The position numbers and the translations under genes are program-made. A DNA stretch of 64,000 bases from Liquidambar formosana. Lineage: Eukaryota; Streptophyta; Magnoliopsida; Saxifragales; Altingiaceae. This document shows, piece after piece, positions 1 through 8,762 of the stretch. The stretch is taken from the NCBI GenBank assembly GCA_039720395.1, contig CM077833.1:2750797-2814796 (forward strand). The letters run 5' to 3'. Numbering within the stretch: the first letter of the stretch is position 1; each line of letters begins with the position of its first letter. The notes under the pieces are model-generated. The model saw nothing but the letters and a program-made list of their open reading frames with translations, made no database searches and was not told the origin of the DNA.

Positions 1-650
1 CTGGCAAAGTATGGGAAGACCTTTCATCGAACGAAGTTCGATGTAAGCTATGGATACCTTGTACTATTCACCAGTTGTCACTGGTACAGTATGGGAAGAC
101 CTTTCATCGAACGAAGTTCGATGTAAGTTATGGATACCTCGTACTATTCACCAGTTGTCACTGGTACAGTATGGGAAGACCTTTCATCGAACGAAGTTCG
201 ATGTAAGCTATGGATACCTCGTATTATTCACCAGTTGTCACTGGTGTAGTATGGGATGTGATTACCTTGATAATTGAGTAATAACCTTGACGGTTTGAAT
301 GTGAGAAGGATGTATCTTTCTGATATTTTGGGATGGCCTTGATGGCATAATGTTACCTCGTACCATTCGCCAGTTGTCACTGTCATAGAATTGGAAGACC
401 TTTCGTCGAACGAAGTTCGATGCAAGCTATGGATACCTCATTTTGTCCCCCAGTGAAACTGGTATACAGTATGAGAAGAGTTCTATAGAACTTATGAAGA
501 GTACCTTTCTGCTTGTGTATGATGAATTCGAAGAATTCGATGATATGTTCACCCTCTTTTCCCCAGTGGGTCTTGATGAAATCAATTCCCCGGGCAAAAA
601 TGGGTTGTTCTTTTGGTCATTGGTTCGCAAGTGAAACTTGCTCGCCAATG
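1..650 (+). repeat. Tandem ~80-bp hairpin units in retrotransposon 3' untranslated region
   Basis: Three near-identical 80-bp units start at 1, 81 and 161. A partial unit follows at 241 and a diverged one at about 361-440. Each unit holds an inverted repeat, CATCGAAC-GAA-GTTCGATG (25-43, 105-123, 185-203; 404-422 with one wobble), and the stem CCAGT-TGTC-ACTGG. Beyond the array come further stems with the same GAA loop: 450-462, 524-538 and 627-641, the last inside an outer CATTGG/CCAATG stem (618-650). The block ends directly before a purine-rich stretch and an LTR start, so I read it as the 3' untranslated region of the element whose 3' LTR begins at 660. Tandem arrays at this place are known for Tat/Ogre elements. 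Confidence 0.75.
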
Positions 651-659
651 AGGGGCTTC
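651..659 (+). promoter_or_regulatory. Putative polypurine tract
   Basis: The sequence aggggcttc lies directly before the LTR start TGTCACACC. The purine-rich half is where plus-strand priming would be expected in an LTR element. It is short and imperfect. Confidence 0.4.
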
Positions 660-1373
660 TGTCACACCCCATTTTTGCCACCTGTCACCTTAGCTAGGGT
701 TTGTCATTGCATGAGTCTTTTTGTTTCCTTTTTGAGTCTAGTCTTTTGCATTGAGTTTCTAGGGTCCTAAGGATGGTGTGTATGAATTTTGGTTCGATTT
801 GGAGTTGATCTCGAGGGTTAATTAGAACTTTTGTGACTTGAGGGGCATAATCGTCTTTTTGATCACAAACTTTCCATTTGACCTTGAAATGATCTCCAAG
901 TTGCCAATTGGAGTTCATATGGTTGTATTTGAGGTATTTATGGGTTCAATTCGATGAATTGAAGGTTCGGGATTAGAATGGCTCATTAAGGCTCAGGTTG
1001 GCTAAAAGACCTACTTCGGGTTAGCTCGAATTGGTTCATGATTTTCACTCTATGACTACTCATTTGACCTTGATTGGTCTTAATTTCATCCCCAAATGTG
1101 TTTAGGGAGGTTGAATTTCGAATTGGAAAGCATTCGGTGCGACCCTATGTGCATACCTAAGCTAAGCGATGGTGAGGCATAGCGGTTAACCACCTTTGTA
1201 GGACTCAACCATGCAGCCATGGCTAGGGTTTCTCACCCTCAAGTGACTCAAATTACATTCCCCTTCGAAACACGGTCGTTTTGGCTTTCGTTTCGTCAAA
1301 ATCGGAGTTAATTTGAACCCTAAAACACATTTGGAAGTCAAAGGGGTCAAAAATGGGCATATGCTGACAGAGC

Positions 1374-1453
1374 CTCGGGTGAACACCCAGGCCTGGGCGG
1401 CTAGCCGCCTGGGCCCAGGCTGCTAGCCGCCCAGCCCCAGGTGGTCACCCGAG
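1374..1453 (+). repeat. 80-bp GC-rich inverted-repeat module in U3
   Basis: The module is bounded by CTCGGGTG and CACCCGAG and filled with nested palindromes such as GGCGGCTAGCCGCC. It stands about 190 bp upstream of the TATA box. Equivalent 80-bp modules occur in the three related LTRs. Confidence 0.7.
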
Positions 1454-1640
1454 CCACTTTCCTTTTTTGAGCCTTGACGCGGCTCCCACCCTATTTTCTC
1501 GAATTTGCTCGCCTTTGGCCGCCATTTAACCCTAATTTCAGCCCTTTTTGACCTACTTGAGCCCCAAGGTAACCTCTAAGAGCCCTTGGATCAATCCCTA
1601 GGGTTTTAATCCCAGCCATTGAGGATTTTCCCTCAATCCC

Positions 1641-1648
1641 TATAAATA
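1641..1648 (+). promoter_or_regulatory. LTR TATA box
   Basis: TATAAATA is followed by a C-rich run and a plausible leader with agagagtgtgagagaaag. The same arrangement occurs in the related LTRs. Confidence 0.6.
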
Positions 1649-1904
1649 CCCCCTTATACTTCAGCAATAAGGGGACACTTGGGAGGCACTTTGGTGAGAC
1701 TTGGAGGCTATGGCAGCCATCCTTAGGGTAGTTTAACCTAAACTTAGAGTGAGAGAGTGTGAGAGAAAGCTTGAAGGAAGGCTGGAGCATTGCTTGAAGG
1801 CTTGAAGGAGGTTGTTTCCAGCAGCACACAAGAGGAGGAGGACTCTCTACAGCAGCCACAAAAGGTATACCCCTCCCCCTTTCTCTCTTTCATTCAAACT
1901 AGGG

Positions 1905-2640
1905 TTTTTTTTGCATAGCTTTGCATTACTTCATGTTAAAAGCTTATTGTTTTATCATGTGTTGATGCTTCTAATGCTTAGAATACATGATTAGGATATT
2001 GTCTATGGCTGGTTTTGCATGATATAATGTCATTCTATGTGGTTTTATGAGTCTTTGTGTTTTTAGGGTTTTTTTTAGAGTCTTTTCTAGGGTTTTACAT
2101 GGAATAGTCATTATTTCATGTTAAAGTTTGTGTTTTTATTGTGTTTTGCTGTTAGTATGCATGATTAGGATCATATTTGTGGGCTGTTTAGTATGCTAGG
2201 ATGTTATTCCATGTGATTTACTGCATGTTTGGGACTTTAGGGTTTCCTTAGTGCTGAAACGGTTTTCTGCATGAAATAACTCTTTTGCATATTAAAGTTT
2301 GTGTTTTTGTTGTGTTTTGCTATTTCTATTAGTTAGTATGCATGATTAGTATAATATTTGTGGGCTGTTTAGTATGCTAGGATGATGTCCCATGTGATTT
2401 ACTGCATGTTTGGGATTCTAGGGTTTCCTTAGTGCTGAAATTGAGTTTATGTTTAGAATAGCTATACTTCATGTGCAAGCTTGTATTTTTCTCATGTGTG
2501 GATGCTTCTATTGATTAATATGCATGATTAACATGATGTCTATGATGGGCTTTGCATGATTTAGAGTTATTTTTTGTGATTTTGAGCACAATTGTGATTC
2601 TAGGGTTTCATTCATCCTTGTATTAGGAAAGTAGCATATA
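1905..2640 (+). repeat. ~180-bp tandem repeats with telo-box-like motifs inside LTR
   Basis: About four diverged copies are marked by gcatgattaggat-type motifs near 1985, 2160, 2341 and 2522. Between them TAGGGTTT recurs (its complement AAACCCTA is the plant telo-box). Copy-number change here may explain why family members range from 2.5 to 3.3 kb. Confidence 0.6.
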
Positions 2641-4010
2641 GCATGATAGCTTAGGGTTTTTCTTTGTGTTTTCTTCATAGTTGACATATATGTGCTGCAT
2701 ATTTGATAGCTATGACATTTTTCTGCATTCATAGTAGTTGATTTTAGGGTTTTTTGCATGTCATTGCATGTAGGGTTGAATTAGGGTTTTAGTTAGCTTA
2801 TGATTCATGTTGTTGCATGACTTGTGGTTGATTTTGAGCCTTATTTCAATTCTGTCCAGATCTGTTATTTGTCCTTGTTATGATATTTTGAGCATGTGTT
2901 AGCCCATGTTTGGGCATGATAATGGCTTGATTTGGAATCTAGCTTTGTTTGGTTGGTATTTTTGGTATGTTTTGCATGGAAATTGCAGGTGCTTTGACAG
3001 GTACAACAGGTGCAACTACCCCACCAATGTGGGGTGGTTATTTTGGCTATTGTGAGATGAAATCTTACAAATAAGGTAATTACCCTATGCAATAGGGTGG
3101 TTACTTTGACAGGTTGCTTTTGCTTAAGGTAAGAAGGGTGTGAGGGTGCCCCAATTCACCCTTCTTTCCTTTCCTTGAAACTTTCCCTTTCTCCCCCCCT
3201 AGGGTTGTTTCCTAATAGAGGGGTATGGTAGATTCTATAGTTTCCTTTCAATAAAGATACCTTTTAAATCAAAGTTTCCATCTTTATCAAAATTCCATAT
3301 CTTACCAAAATTCTTTTGAGAATCATTTATTTTGGAAACTTACCATGTTTTACTTGAAAGGAAACTTAGGGTTTACCATAGGCCTTGATTAGGTTATAAC
3401 CCTATTCCCTTTCGAACTACGTGGACTTTGATCCATGTATTTCCATACATGGTACGTAGGCGCTCTTCGTGATGTTCAAGTCCGCCCTAGGATACTAAGT
3501 ATCCTAGGTTTTCTTCTCCCCCCTCTTTCTTTTTTCTGTTTTTTCTTTGATTTACATGATTATATGGATGAATGAATGAATGATATGCATGCTGTCTTGT
3601 GATGATAACTGTTGATTTATGTGTGATTAAGACTTTGATTTAGCCCAATTAAATTAAGAGACCGTTTAGGGCGATATGGGTGCCTATAGGCTTTGCCTAG
3701 AACCTTCCCATATCGTAACTTAGCCTCCGAATCCCCGAATTCTCTGGTTTCCAAAAGATCATTTGCCTTTCCATTTTTAAATATGGAGTCAATCTTTTGT
3801 TTTCCTAAAACAAAACTGTTTTTAGGGTTTTCCTTGTTTCCTTTAAAAAATAAGGTGGCGACTCCTTTCTTTTTCCAAACCCATTCGTGGGCCCTCTTTT
3901 CCTGGGTCCACAGATTGGCGACTTTTAAACCCTCCTGTGGGCCTTAACCATTTCTGGGGTCCACAACAGGACTAAGGAGGAATGTGACCTTAAGAAAAGG
4001 TCTGAGGAGG

Positions 4011-4215
4011 AGCTTGAAGGGTAGCTCAGTTGGCAAGGGATCTCGCCTCAGGAAGCGGAGGTCATGAGTTTGACTCTTGCTAAACTCTTTGTGCCACCCA
4101 CACAAGGTTCCGTGGTTCTTATGGGCCTTGGACTTACCTAGTCCATATAGGTTGTGAGATCTTATATGGGCTTGGGGTTTGCCTAAAAGGCTTCCTCATT
4201 ATAAAAAAAAAGAAG
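4011..4215 (+). mobile_element. tRNA-derived SINE
   Basis: The left end resembles a tRNA gene, with box-A-like tagctcagttgg (4022) and box-B-like gagtttgactc (4067). Next come a unique body and an A-rich tail (4203-4211). Thirteen-base flanking repeats aggtctgaggagg (3998-4010) and aggtttgaggagg (4216-4228) differ at one base and are the target duplication. The host is LINE coding sequence. Confidence 0.8.
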
Positions 4216-4630
4216 AGGTTTGAGGAGGTGGCATTTAAGAAAGAGGTTCATTGGTGTCAAAAGGCTAAAATTAACTAAAGTAAGGGGTTAACATCACTAG
4301 ATTGTTTCATAGAGTGGTGAAATGGAAAAAAAAATGAATTTAATTAAGAAGTTGGAGGTTATTTCTTGGGATATCATAGATGGGATCTAGAGGATATTGC
4401 TCAAGAGCTGGTTGAGTTTTTCCCTCTACTCTATTCTTCTAGGGAGAGTTTTCCATTTCTTTCATTGCTTCCTTCACCTCAATTATCCTAATTATTCGTC
4501 CTTAACAAAGTTGTTAAATTCTCTCAAGCTTAATTTCTTTGTATAGTATTGATTAAATAATTTGTTAAAATAACTCCTCGACCTATATTTGAGAAACGTA
4601 CTAATTGCTAAAGAATGTTTAAATCCAAGT

Positions 4631-4649
4631 TGTTGTTGTTGTTGTTGTT

Positions 4650-4686
<37 letters not shown>
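4631..4686. mobile_element. Tail-only retroposon insertion, (TTG)n plus poly(T)
   Basis: A 56-bp simple stretch, TTG repeats then about 33 T, is bounded by 15-bp repeats tgtttaaatccaagt (4616-4630) and tgtttaaatgcaagt (4687-4701). LINE coding sense continues across the insertion if one repeat copy is removed. It looks like an extremely truncated retroposon of which only the tail was copied. The strand is uncertain. Confidence 0.65.
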
Positions 4687-5366
4687 TGTTTAAATGCAAG
4701 TTTTAGAAGTGGGATTTTGGGTTTGATTTTGCAAAATGCTTATGGCCATGTGAATTGGGACTTCCTTTTTTACCTGTTAAAAGGAATGGGTTTGGAGAAA
4801 AATGGAGAAAATGGGTTGAGACTTGTATTTCTATGGCCCTTTTTTCTATTTTGGGAGATGGGAATCCTCAAGTTATTTGTAGGAGCTTGAGGGGTCCTAG
4901 GCAAGATCATTTCTCCTTTCCTACGTATCATTGTCATAGATGCCCAAAGTAGAATGTTGGGAAAGGTTTTAGAAGCAAATTGGATTGAAGGTTTTATTGT
5001 GGAAGGAGATGGTGGTGATAAGGCCATTTCACATCTTTATGCGAATGAAACTATCATTTTTTACGGTTTGAGTTGGGAAAAACCTCAACGGTTGAGAAGC
5101 ATTCCTTTTTGTTTTAAAGTGGTACATGGTTTGAAGGTGAATCTGTGAAGAGTGAGCTGCTTCTTGTTAGAAAAGGGGTGCATGATTTAGCTTTGAACTG
5201 TGGTGTGGGGTAGGGAATCTTCCTACTTTTTATTTGGGTCTTCTTCTGAGGCCTCATATAAGGCTAAGGCAGTAGAGGACATGGTGGTTAAAGGATTTGA
5301 GAAAAGGTTTAGTGGACAAAAGAGGGAGTATCTTTCAAAAGAAGATAAGCTAACTTCGATTTGTAG

Positions 5367-5953
5367 TTTAAGATCGTGAGAATAGACAAGAAGAGCCAAA
5401 CAAATGGTGTCCGCCTTCTAATCCAAAGTTTAAGATGAACATTGATGGGGCATGGAACCCGAAAAACAGAAATGAAGGGATTGGAATAGTTGTAAGAGAT
5501 GTAAAAGGGGCCTTCCTGGCAGGTATGGCAAAGCGATGGCCTAATATGACATCAGCTCAAATTGTAGAAGTAGCAGCAGTTAGAGGAGGGATTCAATTTT
5601 GCAGTGACATCGGGTCAGAAGGTTGGTGATCGAGGGGGATGCAAAAATAGTCTTTGATTGCCTCAATACAAAAAGTGCAATACCTTGCGAGATTGAGGTG
5701 TTTTGTTTCAATAGCCTGAGATTAGCTCCAGTTGGGAGTGGATGAATTCTGTAGGGGGCCTAAAGAGTGTAACAGAGCTACTGATAGCTTAGCTAAGTAT
5801 GCTCTTTGAATTGATAGCCAAGAAGTCTGGCTTGAGATGCCACTGGATTGGCTACTCCCAATTTTGAAGGATGATTGTAACCCAGTCATGTCTTAATTTT
5901 TTTAATGAAATCCTTTTATCAATTGACAAAAAAAAAAAAAAAAAAAAAAAAAA
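5367..5953 (+). mobile_element. 5'-truncated LINE tail with RNase H domain
   Basis: The insert reads WCPPSNPKFKMNIDGAW followed by a GIGIVVRD motif and, later, a CNRATDSLAKYAL-like end. This is the RNase H fold (RVT_3 type) found at the C end of plant L1 ORF2. A TGA after GSEGW (near 5626) and further breaks make it non-functional. It ends in a poly(A) run (about 5930-5955). Flanking 15-bp repeats aacttcgatttgtag (5352-5366) and aactttgatttgtag (5954-5968) show insertion into the older LINE. A processed copy of a free-standing RNase H-like gene is the alternative. Confidence 0.75.
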
Positions 5954-6012
5954 AACTTTGATTTGTAGTATTCTAGCAAGTTTGCTGACCTACTACAATT
6001 TTTATAGGAAAA

Positions 6013-6603
6013 ATTAAAATAAAAGTAGAGGATAAAATTGGAAAATTAAAGTTAAATGAGTGACATGGCAATGCAATTAATGTCCTTTCTTAATGGTGTT
6101 TTTAGTCAAAGGTGATCAAACAAAGTGGAATGGAGGGAGCAGTAGAAATTAGTGAACACAATGGAGATTTAAAATTCTCTAAAAAACCACATTCCAGTTG
6201 ATTACTGATCAGTGGTTTGTGGTAGCCATGTAGACATGTAGTTCAACATTATTTGAATTAACACATAAATTTGGACATGCACGTATGCATGCATCCTTGT
6301 GTATGTAAATTCATGAAAATTTCGTTCATTGCATACATTTATTGTTGAAACTGTAATTGATATTTTTCAATGTATACTTTCTCAGGCTTTAAAGAAGTCC
6401 AAGAACTTTTCTCTGATGCAGGCTATACAAGAACAGGTTTGTTTATATCACAACCATATTTTCTTTTCTTTTCTTTTCCTTTTTCCCCCAATTGCAGAGC
6501 CAAATTTTTCTTGTGCTTTGTGATTTTGCAAGACTTGGTTTGGAAGCTTGTTTCAAGTTCTCTGTATTGGCGAGGGAGAATAAATCGTTAAGTGGATGAA
6601 GCG

Positions 6604-6642
<39 letters not shown>

Positions 6643-7502
6643 GAGGGACTTGAACCTTAGTCTCATTGATAAATGAAGTTCGTGATTTGATGCCCTTGTA
6701 GAATTGTAAAGTTATAATTTTAACTTATGACTCTATGAGGTCTTCTAGGCCCAAATTCAATCTGACTAATTGTTCTTAAGATCTATTATGCTATTTTTTT
6801 TTCCTGCCTCATTTGTTAAGATTCTTTACTTCTGTGCTGAAGAATTGGATAAACTCGATGGTTTCAATAACTAAATCAGATTTATTTACAGTCCATTTGG
6901 TATTTTTCAAGGTTTTCCTTTTCATAATAAAGCTTTGGGTTTTGACCTGTCTCAACCATGCAATGCAAGTACTTGTTACCCATGATGTATGGGTTATTGA
7001 GATTGACACTTAACAGGTGAACTTTGCCAAATCCTTTGAGAAAGATGTTATAAGGTCCTAAAACTAGGCTGAGTGATGAGGGAGTGTTGGATAAGTCACT
7101 CGAGGCCAAACTGTTTGAATGGCAAGGGAAAGGTAGCTTTTAAATTCAAGCTGTTTCGAGTAAATGCTTTCATATTTGGCCAGTACTTTCAAAGTTAAAA
7201 ACATAATCTTATCAGCGGAATAGTTGGATGAATCAAGAAGGCAATTAGAGAGAGAGAAATCACAAGTGTAAAGAGGCTACTAAAGAATTAAATAATACGA
7301 AGTTAGAGGAGGAATCAAGGAGGCTTGATCCAGGCAAGAGAAGGTTGAAGCTATGGTATTAGAGGTATTGTTTATGTGCTTTGATTTGTATACTAGACTA
7401 CGTTGTTGTTTTTTTTTTTTTTTTTTTGTTTTTCTTGCTAAGCTGGACAGGCTCATTTTAATTGGCAGTAGTTTGATATGTAGTTTTCATTTCTCCTTCA
7501 AT
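6013..7502. other. Unassigned AT-rich stretch with microsatellite
   Basis: No convincing gene apart from the small remnant at 6386-6522. It includes an (AT)n run at 6610-6637 and a poly(T) run near 7410. ggaatggagggagcag near 6130 resembles a Stowaway-type end, but no partner end was found. Confidence 0.5.
6386..6522 (+). pseudogene. Possible C-terminal two-exon gene remnant
   Basis: A 51-base stretch (6386-6436) is bounded by ctcag and gtttgt. A second begins after attgcag at 6498 and stops at TGA 6520-6522. Joined in phase they would end a protein with GFKEVQELFSDAGY and then FSCAL. The sites and phase agree, but no upstream exon was found and I do not recognise the family. Chance is possible. 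Confidence 0.25.
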
Positions 7503-8423
7503 TGTGTAGATGGATAGATTCTAGGTTCAGTAAAATAAAGAGGAGTACGGGGTGAGGTTGGCACGTGAGGATACCCACTGGAGACACGTGGGAGACGAAC
7601 TATCTTTGAGGTGAATGGTGGATAAATGCAGGCATATCATATGGGGTAAGGATGACTGAGAATCTATAAGACTTTAGCAGGGCTTTCTATTTGAGGCACT
7701 CTCTTCTGATTTGTGGTTTTCCTTCTATTTTCTTTCTTAGTTGCTCTTTCTCTTTACTCTCAGTAATCCTCTCTTGTTGTTATCTCTACCTTCCTCTCAG
7801 AACCTGGACCTCATTTTATAGTAAGCCCAAGATGTGACCATTCAATGAATAGGGGTGACATGACAGTTTAAGGGATACTCGTGTGTGACCCTTCAAGAGC
7901 ATTCAATGCTCCAAGGAGGCAAGTAGGATTATCAGACCTACAGGGCTCCCCGAGTCTACAAACCTATGTCTTATCATGTCACCCATACCTAGGGTCGGAC
8001 CTTGAGATTCCCCAGGTAAGGTTGCCTTTGGCACTGTCAGCGTGCTCTATGAATTCTTTCACGAACTTATGCCAGTCATTTAATGCCTGCTAATTTGTCT
8101 TATATAAGGTCGAGGTACTATAGATGAAGTGGCCTCTTAAGTCTTCCTCGACCTTCCCTTTCTATAATCCTCAACCTTCTCAATCCTCGGCATCCCATAC
8201 CTCATTGTCCTTTCCATTCCCCTTCATCATTCATGTCCTCAGAATATACTCCTCCCTCGAGTGTGCATGTCCTCTACATGATCCCCAAACCTCGTGGCCA
8301 AGACCTCGCGCTGGTCACGTATTGTTTATGTTATGAAATCCATGTATCCCTATGGGGTCCTTTCTTGTTACCGTAGATGACTTTCTACTCTTGACATGTG
8401 TCATCAAATCTCATGTGTCTACA
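7503..8423 (-). mobile_element. Putative 3' LTR of the decayed minus-strand Tat-type element
   Basis: On the minus strand the LTR would start TGTAGACACATG (at 8423), directly after a purine tract, and end tctacaca (at 7503). A minus-strand TATA-like TATAAAATGAGG lies at about 7812-7822. The lower boundary is a guess from the terminal TG/CA rule, and no second LTR is in the window for comparison. Confidence 0.45.
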
Positions 8424-8434
8424 GTTGCCCCTTG
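8424..8434 (-). promoter_or_regulatory. Polypurine tract of the Tat-type element
   Basis: On the minus strand the sequence reads CAAGGGGCAAC directly before the LTR start TGTAGACAC. This is the expected position for plus-strand priming. Confidence 0.5.
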
Positions 8435-8754
8435 TCACACGCGTGTCACCATGTCTCTGCCTATACGGGTAGTGCACGCGAGTGACAACTTGTTTTTTGT
8501 CATTTTCCTTATAACTGCGCCATGATGACTCCTGGCAACGGACACGACTCTTCTCCTTCTGTGCGCAGTTGACATAAGTTCAATAATAAATTCATATCGC
8601 CTGTTAGGAGATTGTGGCCCACGTATCACCTTGTGGTTGGTTCTCACCGAAACATTATAGCCTCGATTCCTACTTTTATGGTTGGAATCGTTGCGTGAGT
8701 TACCTCATCTTCCCTCAAAATTGATGGTAACTCTTCCTCTCCTCTTTCACCTAG

Positions 8755-8762
8755 TATAAATA
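8755..8762 (+). promoter_or_regulatory. TATA box of the antisense extra gene
   Basis: TATAAATA stands 168 bp before the ATG at 8923. A pyrimidine-rich leader (cttctttctttctctgttg and similar) lies between. It is outside the LTR and points opposite to the retroelement. Confidence 0.6.

Larger units (their letters stand above)
660..3965 (+). mobile_element. 3' LTR of a Tat/Ogre-like Ty3/gypsy element
   Basis: The repeat begins TGTCACACCCC and ends ggggtccaca, about 3.3 kb. Three relatives occur in the window: 19239-21763 (minus), 27351-28170 (minus, partial) and 43740-46713 (plus). A TATA box lies at 1641-1648, preceded by a GC-rich module at 1374-1453. The part after the TATA box holds ~180-bp tandem repeats. 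The far end carries ggtacgtaggcgctc and gtggcgactcc motifs, familiar from long-LTR Tat-group elements; that lineage call is inference. The flanks do not match (gcttc before, acagg after), which fits a 3' LTR joined to internal sequence on its left, not a solo LTR. The right flank acagg belongs to the interrupted LINE. Confidence 0.7.
3966..6012 (+). pseudogene. LINE (L1-type) ORF2 reverse transcriptase pseudogene
   Basis: Translation in shifting frames follows a plant L1 ORF2. The order is a KKEVHWCQKAK-like segment (about 4235), a segment ending YGHVNWDFL (near 4740), a MGFGEKWRKW segment, the damaged RGLRQ-box (near 4890), a corrupted catalytic box reading LYANET where YADD or FADD is expected (about 5037), and SGLKVNL-like and LTSIC-like segments. 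Stops and frameshifts run throughout. Three retroposons interrupt it (4011-4215, 4631-4686, 5367-5953), and the LINE reading resumes after each. Its 5' part is missing because the Tat/Ogre-like LTR sits in it at 3965. Homology fades near 6012. Confidence 0.75.

Noticed and set aside
1..240. Regularly spaced repeats that could suggest a CRISPR array
   Set aside because: Units are directly tandem at 80 bp with no unique spacers, in plant DNA next to an LTR. They are retroelement 3' repeats.
1491..1859. 122-codon minus-strand frame
   Set aside because: It covers the LTR promoter region in reverse, with no domain and no counterpart kept in the related LTRs.
660..3965. Solo LTR interpretation
   Set aside because: Flanking five bases do not match and a retroelement-like 3' untranslated region adjoins on the left. 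A 3' LTR fits better.
4017..4090. Possible tRNA gene
   Set aside because: Box A and box B are present, but the acceptor stem does not close, and an A-tail plus target repeats follow. It is a SINE.
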